Part shown: one piece after another, positions 1 through 7,811 of the stretch
Layout: every line of letters starts with the position of its first letter
Position numbering within the stretch: the stretch's first letter is position 1
Source of the DNA: Fischerella sp. CENA71
GTDB taxonomy: Bacteria > Cyanobacteriota > Cyanobacteriia > Cyanobacteriales > Nostocaceae
DNA: 35,677 nucleotides
NCBI GenBank assembly: GCA_024239075.1
Contig: JANBVI010000019.1
Coordinates: forward strand, 1 to 35,677
Direction of reading: 5' to 3'
Notes under the pieces: model-generated
What the model was told of the DNA's origin: nothing
The model's input: the letters and a program-made list of their open reading frames with translations, nothing else
Databases searched by the model: none
Made by a program: the position numbers and the translations under genes

Positions 1-34
1 TCAAATTTTTATTGATAATTATAATCAAAAAACT

Positions 35-71
35 GGGGGAAGGAGGCTAGCGTCGCTCGCCTCCTTCCCCC
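35..71. repeat. GC-rich palindromic hairpin
   Basis: A perfect 13-bp inverted repeat (35-47 with 59-71, arm GGGGGAAGGAGGC) has an 11-nt loop. It lies just before the IS relic and looks like one of the short palindromic repeats scattered through cyanobacterial genomes. No run of T follows, so it is not a typical terminator. Confidence 0.7.
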
Positions 72-78
72 ACCCCTA

Positions 79-729
79 CGCACGATTATCATTCTTATTT
101 AAATTATTTTGAGTATTTTAACGGATTGACAAAATACCTTTTATCTTAACCTCTCACGGATGCCATTGCCCGAACATAGTAAAGTCAAATCTCCAAGTGC
201 TATCAGCCGATTTTTAAATGTTAATCCTTGGTCAACAAGGAAAATGATTCGGGTAGTTCGTCGCCATATATTACAAACAGTTTTAAAGATATTATCGTCA
301 TCAAGCCAAGGACGAAAACCTTTTTTACAAGTCATTATTGACTTAACAACTTTAGAAAAGCATTTTGTTTTGTCTACCCGTCCCATTAAAGCTTCTACTC
401 TTAAATGGTGGGGTAAGCGTCGTTGGCAAATCGAAGGTTGGTTTAAAACTGCAAAGCATCGCTTCGGTTTGCACCGTTTTGGACAGGGTTCTGTGCTTGG
501 TATGTATCGCTGGCTCATTCTTTCACTGACTGCTTACCTCATTGCCCATTGGACTTATCTGCATATTCAGCCTGAATCACCACCTGATTGGGGACAAGCT
601 GCACAAATTGCCCTTGAATCTATTTTCCCCGGAATAGTTGTGTCTCTTCTTTTACATGATATTGAACATCTCACTCCCCTTGCACGTAGTTGTGGTTTTG
701 ACATTTATCTTTCCAGGTGCAAGATTTGA
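79..729 (+). mobile_element. Internally deleted IS relic (cyanobacterial DDE transposase family)
   Basis: This IS remnant has a non-coding 5' part (79-159) followed by a shortened transposase frame. The 5' part and the last ~70 bp (about 653-719) recur at 28172-28396 in an even shorter relic, so both ends are shared by two copies. The element lies directly against a histidine-kinase fragment and probably disrupted it. I cannot define terminal inverted repeats or a target duplication, so the outer limits are approximate. Confidence 0.65.
160..729 (+). pseudogene. Transposase, central catalytic region deleted in frame
   Basis: The frame encodes 189 residues ending ISRCKI-like (LSRCKI), where I recall full-length relatives being much longer, roughly 350-400 residues. 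Residues 1-67 carry the N-terminal part (PSAISRFLN, STRKMIRVVRRHILQ, VIIDLTTLEK). The text then jumps to the C-terminal part (FVLSTRPIKASTLKWWGKRR, WQIEGWFKTAKHRFGLHRFG), which holds the glutamate of the DDE triad in WQIEGW. The segment between LTTLEK and FVLSTR, expected to hold another catalytic acidic residue and the RNase-H core, is missing. The frame is still open, so the deletion was in frame. The product should be inactive. The family assignment comes from recall of cyanobacterial transposases with the WWGKRRWQIEGWFKTAKHRFGL signature. Confidence 0.75.
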
Positions 730-1549
730 GTCAACGCCAAATCTTTGGACAGTCTTGGCAGATCCCACCCAAATCCATCAGGTGTTAATGAATCTGTGTG
801 TAAATGCTCGTGATGCTATGCCACAAGCGGGCACCCTCAGTGTTTCTGCCAAAAATTTCCACATTGAGCAAAACTATGCCTGCATGAATCTGGAGGCAAA
901 AGTAGGTGACTACGTGCTTATAACCCTGTCGGATACAGGATGTGGTATGCTACAAGAGTTATTAGAGCGAATTTTTGAACCCTTTTTCACAACCAAAGAA
1001 CCGGGCAAAGGCACAGGACTTGGGCTTTCAACTGTTGTTGGTATCATCAAAAACCATGGTGGTTTTGTCAACGTGCATAGCCAAGTGGGATTGGGCAGCC
1101 AGTTTCAGGTGTTTTTACCAGCCTTTCAAAAAGCGGCAACACATGAAGCAGAAGATTCACAGATGCCTAGAGGAAACGGCGAACTCATTCTGGTTGTGGA
1201 TGACGAAGCGTTTGTTCGAGATGTTGCCAAAACCTCACTACAACAGTTCAATTACAAAGTCCTAGTAGCCAGTGATAGTTTTGAGGCCTTCTCACTCTAC
1301 GTCCAAAACAAAAATGAAATCAGTGTAGTGTTGATGGATATACAAATGCCATCAATGGATGGATTAAATACTATTCGCGTTCTGCAACAAATCAATTCAA
1401 ATGTCAAAATTATTGTCATCAGCGGACTCGCATCCAATCACAAGCTTTTAAAAGATAGTCAGATTGACGTGCGAGCTTTTTTAATAAAACCCTACACTAT
1501 CAAAGAATTATTAAACACCATTAAAGAAGTCATAGTGGTAAATAAGTAA
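730..1549 (+). pseudogene. Hybrid histidine kinase, 5'-truncated (HATPase + receiver)
   Basis: This is the C-terminal part of a hybrid sensor kinase. It begins with an HATPase_c domain: N box in QVLMNLCVNARDAM, G1 box DTGCGM, F box FEPFFTTKE, G2 box GKGTGLGLS. A receiver domain follows, with the acidic pair in VVDDE, the phospho-acceptor Asp in LMDIQMP, the switch Ser in VISG and the Lys in KPY. There is no sensor, PAS/GAF or HisKA domain, so no phosphorylatable His. The open frame runs upstream to 638 only by reading through the transposase relic in another frame (hydrophobic residues ending in FPGAR). The kinase-derived part starts near 730, where the transposase stops. I infer the IS replaced the 5' half. 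If still made, the product could at most be a stray receiver. Confidence 0.75.
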
Positions 1550-1578
1550 TTGGACAGAATTCATTAAGTAGAACGACT

Positions 1579-1620
1579 CAAAAAAACCTAATTTTTTACC
1601 TAAATAGATAAGTTTTTTTG
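1579..1620. terminator. AT-rich hairpin after kinase remnant
   Basis: Arms CAAAAAAAC (1579-1587) and GTTTTTTTG (1612-1620) are perfectly complementary around a 24-nt loop, 30 nt after the kinase stop. The A/T stem is weak, so a terminator role is only a guess. Confidence 0.3.
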
Positions 1621-1700
1621 AACGCATTAATAACATATACTGAGCTATTTCTCTCCAGAAACAATATAACCTCAATGTAATAGTAAAAAATTTTACAAAA

Positions 1701-1931
1701 ATGCAATACAGTCAGGAAGCAAATTTTCCTGAAGCGGATTCACATTGCACTGACTCCGTTTCAGATGATCATAAGCTGTTGGTTATGCAGTGGGTTGATA
1801 GATTAAAATCAACCAATGACTTGCTAAAGGTTGTATCTGATTTAGAAAAAATGCCTTTAGAGTTTAGACGTGAAGTTCTGGAGATTGTTGTTGAAACTTA
1901 CATTCCCCACATTCCTAACTTAAGTCAATAA
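1701..1931 (+). CDS. Small hypothetical protein (76 aa)
   Basis: I do not recognise this protein. It is acidic at the N-terminus, then mostly predicted helix: HKLLVMQWVDRLKSTNDLLKV and DLEKMPLEFRREVLEIVVE read as two amphipathic helices separated by a short turn. It has no signal peptide, membrane segment or metal motif. The ATG follows an A-rich stretch without a clear Shine-Dalgarno sequence. The orderly amphipathic pattern and the lack of a competing frame support a real gene. It sits between the kinase remnant and the hairpin-rich region, which says nothing about its job. Confidence 0.45.
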   Translation: MQYSQEANFPEADSHCTDSVSDDHKLLVMQWVDRLKSTNDLLKVVSDLEKMPLEFRREVLEIVVETYIPHIPNLSQ

Positions 1932-2044
1932 TATTTTTAACTTGGCAGTTTCGTTTCTAGCTCACTAGTATTGCCTTTCCCGATAACGACTATCATACAG
2001 CACTCACTAGAGCCATCAATCTTTCTGGTAAGTACATGGACATT

Positions 2045-2143
2045 AAAAAACAGCCAACCTTGGCACAGCCCTTTAGGGGCTGTGCCGCCCACAGCGACAG
2101 TCTTTGAGACAAACAGATAACTCATTCTCGTTGGCTGTTTTTT
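2045..2143. repeat. Nested inverted repeat, family 1, copy a
   Basis: The outer arms AAAAAACAGCCAAC (2045-2058) and GTTGGCTGTTTTTT (2130-2143) pair perfectly over 14 bp and enclose 71 nt. Inside is a second perfect 10-bp hairpin (2062-2071 with 2077-2086, arm GGCACAGCCC). After the left arm it shares CCTTGGCA with the structure at 2478-2576, and then CCGCC and TCTT..GA islands, but the arms differ in sequence. The outer arm ends in a T run on the plus strand, so it could also stop transcription. Confidence 0.7.
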
Positions 2144-2477
2144 CAGGTGGATCTACTTAGTGTCGCCTAACCTCATAACACGACATCAGGCGATCGCGCC
2201 AACGACCAATAACAAACCCTTCCTTTTTGGAGGGGTTTGCAAAGTTAATGGAGAAACGGGGTTTTCTAGTACCACTGTTGTGTTTGCTTAAGCCTTGGTC
2301 ACATCCACCTACGCTTTTATTCTTACAATCCCAAAACACAGAAACTTCCCCCTTCTGATTTTTAAAAGTTAATTCAAAATGTAAACGTGATCGCACTAAC
2401 CACCAACTATTAGTTACTATCGCACCAACCGCCAACTACTAGTTATTGACACACGAACTGCTAAGGGAGGAGCCGTT

Positions 2478-2576
2478 AAAAAAAATCCCAGCCTTGGCAG
2501 CAAGGCAAGAGCCGGGAAACCGCCTCAATGATGAATCTTGAACGCTCGTACGAATAAATAAGGCTGGGATTTTTTT
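2478..2576. repeat. Nested inverted repeat, family 1, copy b
   Basis: The outer arms AAAAAAATCCCAGCCTT (2479-2495) and its exact complement (2560-2576) form a 17-bp stem enclosing 64 nt. A small inner hairpin, GCCTT with AAGGC, sits at 2491-2506. The layout is the same as in copy a: A-rich outer edge, CCTTGGCA just inside the left arm, a CCGCC island, and a T run at the right edge. The region is non-coding on both strands as far as I can tell. Confidence 0.7.
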
Positions 2577-2620
2577 AGGATGCAGATGCCTAACAACAAT
2601 GACCAGTCGCACGGCAAGAG

Positions 2621-2645
2621 GTTGATGGTCATTTTGACCATCAAC
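2621..2645. repeat. Perfect 11-bp hairpin
   Basis: GTTGATGGTCA (2621-2631) pairs with TGACCATCAAC (2635-2645) around a TTT loop. No T run follows. It lies within the gene-free, hairpin-rich region and has no evident target gene. Confidence 0.6.
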
Positions 2646-2859
2646 CAAAAGGCGATCCCACCTGGGACATGCCCGGAAGAAGAATCAGCTACAACTTGAC
2701 GCTACTGTTGGTGATGATTCATTACCAACCAGATGGACAGGATTCTCTGCACTGCTATTGCCCTTATTGACTGGTTTTGCGACTGGTATTTGAACATGAA
2801 GGCGGACTTGATAACTGAGGTCGTGACCAGACGCGAAAAACAGTAGTGCGATCGCACTA

Positions 2860-2972
2860 GGGATCTCCAAGAAATAAAATGAGAGCGCCCTATCAAATAT
2901 ATTGTGGCGAGTGTCCAAGGACTGGTAAGCGTTCCCACCTGGGTGGGAACGCGAGGGCGCTCTCCTAAAATA
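2860..2972. repeat. Nested inverted repeat, family 2, copy A
   Basis: The outer arms GAGAGCGCCCT (2881-2891) and AGGGCGCTCTC (2954-2964) pair perfectly and enclose 62 nt. Inside, GCGTTCCCACC (2929-2939) pairs with GGTGGGAACGC (2942-2952) with almost no loop. The left half (GGGATCTC, AAAATG, CCCTATCAAATATATT, GGCGAG, CCAAGGA) matches 31249-31310 base for base in most places. Both stems have different sequences there, yet are again fully complementary. Confidence 0.75.
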
Positions 2973-2987
2973 TTTTTTGGAAAGGCC

Positions 2988-3304
2988 TTAATAAGTTGTC
3001 TATGATAGCATAGACAGTAATTATTTCGTTTAACATCTATCCTCTCCATTTTTATCCCTAGAGAGGATTTTATTGCACAAAGTGATCGCCTAAGGATTAA
3101 TGAGCGTTCCGCCCCTCTAGGCGGAACGCAAGGGCGGCATATTTTATTACGAGGATTGGCCTAATAACTAGCAACTTGGATTGCTAGATCTAAACTCTGC
3201 ACTTTATGGATAGCCAAATTCCAGTTGAAATCTCGATAATATATAAATCTATACACTGTTCAGCCGCTTGAAATGTTACTGAAGTGTGCTTCTTTCCCAG
3301 CAAT
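2988..3304. repeat. Dispersed ~320-bp repeat, copy 1
   Basis: This non-coding block is nearly identical to 31142-31517. It contains a hairpin GTCTATG/CATAGAC (2998-3015), an ATCCTCTC/GAGAGGAT hairpin, and a stem GCGTTCCGCC/GGCGGAACGC (3104-3113, 3120-3129) with loop CCTCTA. A tail follows with GAGGATTGGCCTAATAACTAG and an AT-rich stretch. Compared with copy 2 it lacks 59 nt bounded by AAGG direct repeats, which removes the left half of the nested structure. It carries no frame I believe in. Confidence 0.8.
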
Positions 3305-3388
3305 TCAAGAGAATCAAGATTTAGGAGTAGTCAAATCTCTGCGGAAACCCGTCACCAAGCTGGATCTAGCCCCTTTTTTTGCACCCCC

Positions 3389-3425
3389 TTGACAAAGGAG
3401 CAATTCTCTTAACCTGTCACGGATG
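3389..3425 (+). mobile_element. Solo 5' fragment of the IS relic family
   Basis: TTGACAAA, 10 nt, then TCTTAACCTGTCACGGATG repeats with identical spacing the sequence just before the transposase start at 126-162 and in the relic at 28220-28251. No transposase follows here. It is either a solo IS end or a fossil promoter/leader of such an IS. Confidence 0.45.
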
Positions 3426-3471
3426 GGCATCAAGTGGATAGGCTTGTATATAATGAAGTGTATTTTTTATT

Positions 3472-3513
3472 ATGGTAGACCAACGGTATACTTTCAATTC
3501 ACCGTTCTACCAT
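3472..3513. promoter_or_regulatory. Imperfect dyad upstream of deiminase gene
   Basis: ATGGTAGACCAACGGT (3472-3487) pairs with ACCGTTCTACCAT (3501-3513) apart from a 3-nt bulge. It lies about 110 nt before the deiminase start in an otherwise featureless AT-rich leader. It could be an operator or an RNA hairpin; there is no T run to suggest a terminator. Confidence 0.35.
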
Positions 3514-3623
3514 TTTATTTTACCAGATGATATTTCGGACAAGTCTTCTAGTATTTGCCGAATATTGCCCAAAGCTAAAAAGGCATGAGGGACATTTTGT
3601 TATAGCATTACAAGGGTGTGTTT

Positions 3624-5621
3624 ATGAGAGAATTACTAGAGTTTGAAACATTCGATGCTCGCCACTCAAATTCTAGAGTATCAAGTAGGGACTTTGAAGA
3701 TATTTTAGTGGTCGGTCAGCCATTGCAAATCTCTTTAAATAAATTGGCTCCTTCCCAGAGTGAATTTCTTATTTTAAAGACAGTTGGAGAAATCGAAGTT
3801 TTTTCTGGTACCAACCAACCAATTTCTACACAAGTTCCTCTTTCTATTGCAGAAGTCCCAGAAATTAATCTCCTATCAAAAACTTTTAGCGATCAAATTA
3901 AAGACCGTTCTTTACAAATAACCTTTCAAGATAATAATCATCGTCCGCTGAGTCAAGTACAGCTAAACCTAACTGTAGTTCGCGTTTGTCTAGATATTGA
4001 TGCAGATCGGGATGGAATTATTGAAGAAGATAATCCCCATAAAGCTGATTGGCAGTGGGGAATCAATGGTCATGGTGCAATCTTATTAGTCAATAGCGAT
4101 CGCGATATTGTTTATTCTGATGGTCAAACTGATGGCGAAGAAAGCTTAATTAGAGGACTACTCGACCTAAAAGATTTTAACTTTATGATTGTTCGTAAAG
4201 TTGGTTTAAGAGATTTACCTTCTGGATACGAACTTTACTTATCAGTTAACAAAGATACCGCCGAACGTATTCGTATCTATGATGAATTAGATAGAAATGG
4301 CTATGAATTGATTGGTCCAGGCAGAACAAGAGCAAAAATTAGGGATACTGACCGAGACATTATTTTAGCTATTGAAGGATTAAGTTATCCTGATTTTGAC
4401 TTCGACGGCATAGTTGAGATTACTTTAAGTCTAGTCAAAGATGGCAAATCTCTCTACAGTGATCGAGTTATCTTCAAAGTCGCGCCTTGGATAATGACTC
4501 CTAATACTTTATCCCCGATCACTGTCTTTGTTTCTCGTTTATCTAATGGATTGAACAAAGAATTTATCGAGGAATTAAGAAAAGTTGTTGGCAAAGCTAA
4601 CGCGCAACTAGATATTGTTCCTTTTGAGTTTCATCAGGATGACCCTTGGATGCAAGACGAGATAGAAATTGGTTATACTCAAGCTCCAGGACATCTTATG
4701 CCCGTAGTCTTTGATTCGCCTCGCGATCGAGGATTAGTTGATTTCCCCAAACGCAAACTATTAGGACTTGACTTTGGCTATCTCACCCGCAAAAGCCGTT
4801 ATTTGGCTACAAAATTAGACTCTTTTGGCAATTTAGAAGTTTCTCCTCCAGTCACTGTTAAAGGTGTTGATTATCCCTTCGGTCGTCTTATCTTTGGAGG
4901 AACTCGCAAATCTATCATCCCTGAACCACGTCGTCGGATGTTGAAAGTCTTGCGAGATTTTCTTTATGCTCAAAAAATTCAAGCTCCTTTTGAAATCTTT
5001 TCCGATTGGCTGAGCGTGGGACATATTGATGAGTTTATGACTTTTGTTGGTGCTCCTACATCCAAAGGATTTAAATTACTTTTAGCCAGTCCAGACCGAT
5101 GTTATGACATTCTCAAAGATTTACAAAACCAAGGTCATGATCAACTCTTATTGCGACAAGGTAAACGATTTTCTTATGGCCCTGCTGATATTAGTGTGGC
5201 AGATATCCTTGCTGATGAAAAATTAGCTGCCCATAACCATCGCTTTCAAGAATATATTAATTGGAATCGAGAGGTTTTGAAACAAGAATTAGACTTAAGC
5301 GAACAAGATATTATCGAACTACCTGCTTTATTTGAAGATGATGGATATGGACGGGCCGAAACTTTTTTTCCTAATATGGTCAACATGATTGTTCTCAATC
5401 AGCATCTTGGTATTCCTAAACCATTTGGACCTAAGATTGATAATCAATGCCAATTTGAAGCTTATGTTAAAAACGTTTTAGAACCTTTGGGTAAGGAATG
5501 CCACTTTATTGATGATTGGGAACCTTATTTTCGAGGACGAGGCGAAATTCATTGTGGAACTAATACACGTCGCCAACCTTTTGCTCAAAAATGGTGGGAA
5601 ATTGAACCTGCCTTCTTTTAA
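3624..5621 (+). CDS. Protein-arginine deiminase (PAD family)
   Basis: Converts peptidyl-arginine to citrulline, releasing ammonia (EC 3.5.3.15); probably calcium dependent and cytosolic, as no signal peptide is seen. Residues ~1-115 form an N-terminal beta domain. Residues ~120-280 match PAD_M, with the acidic loop DIDADRDGIIEEDNPHKADW typical of its Ca2+ sites. The rest is the catalytic domain. All four catalytic residues of human PAD4 are present at nearly the same numbers: Asp345 (WMQDEIEIGY), His467 and Asp469 (SVGHIDEF), Cys644 (EIHCGTN). The C-terminal FFPNMVNMIVLNQHLGIPKPFGP block is also conserved. I prefer the ATG at 3624, 7-8 nt after AAGGGTG, over the GTG at 3618, which lies too close to that site. 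Vertebrate-like PADs are known in a few cyanobacteria. It stands alone, 77 nt before the pentapeptide-repeat gene. Confidence 0.93.
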   Translation: MRELLEFETFDARHSNSRVSSRDFEDILVVGQPLQISLNKLAPSQSEFLILKTVGEIEVFSGTNQPISTQVPLSIAEVPEINLLSKTFSDQIKDRSLQITFQDNNHRPLSQVQLNLTVVRVCLDIDADRDGIIEEDNPHKADWQWGINGHGAILLVNSDRDIVYSDGQTDGEESLIRGLLDLKDFNFMIVRKVGLRDLPSGYELYLSVNKDTAERIRIYDELDRNGYELIGPGRTRAKIRDTDRDIILAIEGLSYPDFDFDGIVEITLSLVKDGKSLYSDRVIFKVAPWIMTPNTLSPITVFVSRLSNGLNKEFIEELRKVVGKANAQLDIVPFEFHQDDPWMQDEIEIGYTQAPGHLMPVVFDSPRDRGLVDFPKRKLLGLDFGYLTRKSRYLATKLDSFGNLEVSPPVTVKGVDYPFGRLIFGGTRKSIIPEPRRRMLKVLRDFLYAQKIQAPFEIFSDWLSVGHIDEFMTFVGAPTSKGFKLLLASPDRCYDILKDLQNQGHDQLLLRQGKRFSYGPADISVADILADEKLAAHNHRFQEYINWNREVLKQELDLSEQDIIELPALFEDDGYGRAETFFPNMVNMIVLNQHLGIPKPFGPKIDNQCQFEAYVKNVLEPLGKECHFIDDWEPYFRGRGEIHCGTNTRRQPFAQKWWEIEPAFF

Positions 5622-5698
5622 AAAATCTAGTTGCGTAAGTCCTGTAACATAAAAATTAATTACCAAGTTAGATGATCCTCACAAGGGGGTGAATTCAT

Positions 5699-6748
5699 GT
5701 GGTCAGATTTACTTGGTTCGTGAGGAAATTACGGCAAAAAATTCGAGATTTGCTGGATATAGTCTGGTTTCGTGTTTTACTGGCCATCGTAATTGCTTAT
5801 TTGTTAATGCTGACATTCAGTCACATCGAACAGTGGAATAAGCAACAGCCTGTTTGTAAATCTCAATATTCATTCTTGCAGTGTTTCTACAAACAAGCAT
5901 TATCAGTCATTGAGGTGGCTAACATTGAAGCTTTTAGTATCTTAGCAGCAGCCAGCTTATATTTATTGGAAAGTCGGGAGCGCAGACGCAATACTATTTA
6001 TCAAGCATGGCAAGTCATTGATCATGCCGCTGCGGCAAATGTATCAACTAGCTACGCCAGAATCAAAGCATTGGAAGATTTAAATCAGTATGGTGTGTCT
6101 TTAAAAGCTTTAGATTTACCCAGTGCTGACTTACATGAAATTGATTTGGCTGGTGCGGATCTGTGTGTTGCTAATCTCAATTATGCCAATCTCATCTATG
6201 CTAACCTCAAGCAAGCAAATCTCACTGATGCCCAATTAGAGGGTGCGAACCTCAGTCGTGCCAGACTTAAAGAAGCTAATCTCACCTATGCTAACCTCAA
6301 TAGTGCGCAATTAGAAGCTGCTAACTTAACCCGTGCTAATTTAACTAATACAGACCTTGGTGGTGCTAATTTGGATGGTGCTGATTTACAAGCAGCAATT
6401 CTAGAATTTGCGGATCTCAACGGTGTGCAGTTAGAACTAGCTAATCTTACAGATGCTAAATTAAAAGGCGCTCAATTAGAAGGTGCAGACCTCAGTGATA
6501 CAAATTTAGAGGGGGCAGACCTAAAAAATGCATACCTCATCGATGCCAATTTCACCCGTGCTAACCTCAAAAATGCTGATTTGCGAGGGACTCAAGACCT
6601 CAGTGTTGAGCAAATTCAAGCAGCTCATAACTGGACACAAGCCAAGTACGATCCTTACTTTTGTATCCAATTGGGTTTACCTGTGGAACCAGAAAAATCA
6701 GTACAGCACAATCATATAGATATACCAGACACCAAAAGGCTTTTGTAA
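5699..6748 (+). CDS. Membrane-anchored pentapeptide-repeat protein
   Basis: 349 residues. A hydrophobic segment at ~24-42 (VLLAIVIAYLLMLTF) and a second at ~76-92 (AFSILAAASLYLL) flank a short loop with three cysteines. From about residue 135 to 305 runs an almost unbroken series of A(D/N)LxX pentapeptides, expected to fold as a right-handed quadrilateral beta-helix. The end (LSVEQIQAAHNWTQAKYDPYF) resembles the usual closing motif of cyanobacterial pentapeptide proteins. The GTG at 5699 is the only possible start: an in-frame stop lies three codons upstream and AGGGGG lies about 10 nt before it. The ATG at 5697 is in another frame and closes after 8 codons. Such proteins are mostly of unknown function, and the helix probably serves as a binding scaffold on the inner face of a membrane. 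Confidence 0.85.
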   Translation: MVRFTWFVRKLRQKIRDLLDIVWFRVLLAIVIAYLLMLTFSHIEQWNKQQPVCKSQYSFLQCFYKQALSVIEVANIEAFSILAAASLYLLESRERRRNTIYQAWQVIDHAAAANVSTSYARIKALEDLNQYGVSLKALDLPSADLHEIDLAGADLCVANLNYANLIYANLKQANLTDAQLEGANLSRARLKEANLTYANLNSAQLEAANLTRANLTNTDLGGANLDGADLQAAILEFADLNGVQLELANLTDAKLKGAQLEGADLSDTNLEGADLKNAYLIDANFTRANLKNADLRGTQDLSVEQIQAAHNWTQAKYDPYFCIQLGLPVEPEKSVQHNHIDIPDTKRLL

Positions 6749-6993
6749 ATCAGTTGGGCATATACCCAAGGTCGAAGGAACAAAGCACAACCTAATTCTG
6801 TGCAGATTGCACGATTGTATTAACATCATCTACTTGAGGGGAGGATTGCGATCGCCCTAACTGGGTACTCAACATTTGGTTTGGGCATTGGAAATTTCTG
6901 AATACTCAAAGTGCGAGTGTGCTACCTCTTATTGGATAGGATGTAAGCTAAAAGCACAGAAGATATAAAAGATATAAGTTATCCAACTATCCC

Positions 6994-7785
6994 ATGCAGC
7001 ATTCTCATCAAGGTAACTACCAAGATTTTCTCAGACAGCTTGTAACCCTAGCTGCAATCATCAGTGCTTTTGTTGTCAATGTCGCATCGAACTTTTTTCC
7101 GTTGAATGGACTCAGCATAGGGGAAATTTCCAATACTTTGTTCAAAAATGTCCTGATTATCCCTGCTAACTATGCCTTCGCCATTTGGGGACTAATTTAC
7201 CTTGGGTTATTTGCTTTTGGAGTCTACCAATTTCTGCCAAGCCAGAAACATGATTTAGATTTACGCAAGAGTGCATATCTGTTGGTGATTGCCTTGGTGT
7301 CTCAAAGTATCTGGGTATACTTCTTCCTATCTAGGCTTTTTGTACTTTCTGTAGTAGCGATGTTCTTGATTTTGTTACCCCTAATGGGTGTTTATTGGCA
7401 CTTAGGGATTGGCAACAAGCGTGTAGCTCGTACTAAAAAGTGGTGTCTCCACGCTCCGATCAGCATTTATCTTAGTTGGATTAGCGTAGCAACCATTGTC
7501 AATGTGGCATGTGCCTTATATTTTCAGGGTTGGAATGGTTGGGGCATTTCTGCTCAAGTATGGACTGTGATCATGTTGTTGGTAGCAACTGCAATTGCTG
7601 TAGTCATTGTCATCCAGCGCCGAGATATTGCTTATACGGGAGTAACTGTGTGGGCAATATTTGCGCTCGCAGTTAAGCACTGGAATAATCCAACACTTAG
7701 GAATGTGGCATTAGTTTTGACAATTGCCCTTGTCGTGATCACTATAATTAAAAGTTCACTTCCCCAACAAGAACATATTCAATAA
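6994..7785 (+). CDS. TspO/MBR-like (tryptophan-rich sensory) membrane protein
   Basis: 263 residues with about eight hydrophobic segments. NYAFAIWGLIYLGLFAFGVYQF near residue 60 is the strongest family mark, matching the 'FAIWGLIY' motif of cyanobacterial proteins annotated as tryptophan-rich sensory proteins. These are longer than classical five-helix TspO (~160 aa). Tryptophans cluster in the later helices (SQSIWVYFF, WNGWGISAQVW, VTVWAIFALAVKHW). TspO proteins bind tetrapyrroles and act in stress responses, but whether this longer branch does so is not shown by the sequence. It ends 26 nt from the convergent ligase gene. No Shine-Dalgarno is visible before the ATG. Confidence 0.65.
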   Translation: MQHSHQGNYQDFLRQLVTLAAIISAFVVNVASNFFPLNGLSIGEISNTLFKNVLIIPANYAFAIWGLIYLGLFAFGVYQFLPSQKHDLDLRKSAYLLVIALVSQSIWVYFFLSRLFVLSVVAMFLILLPLMGVYWHLGIGNKRVARTKKWCLHAPISIYLSWISVATIVNVACALYFQGWNGWGISAQVWTVIMLLVATAIAVVIVIQRRDIAYTGVTVWAIFALAVKHWNNPTLRNVALVLTIALVVITIIKSSLPQQEHIQ

Positions 7786-7811
7786 TTCAATGACGTTTTG
7801 AAATTAAGCGC

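Noticed and set aside
2157-3049. Minus-strand frames in the gene-free region
   Set aside because: They run across inverted repeats and change composition at each hairpin. The text of one (MERIDVKRNNYCLCY) reappears at 31096-31353 only because the DNA repeat is duplicated.
3618-3623. GTG at 3618 as start of the deiminase
   Set aside because: It overlaps the AAGGGTG ribosome site; the ATG two codons later has proper spacing.
6528-6719. Second frame within the pentapeptide-repeat gene
   Set aside because: Out-of-frame shadow of the repeats, with no start signal of its own.
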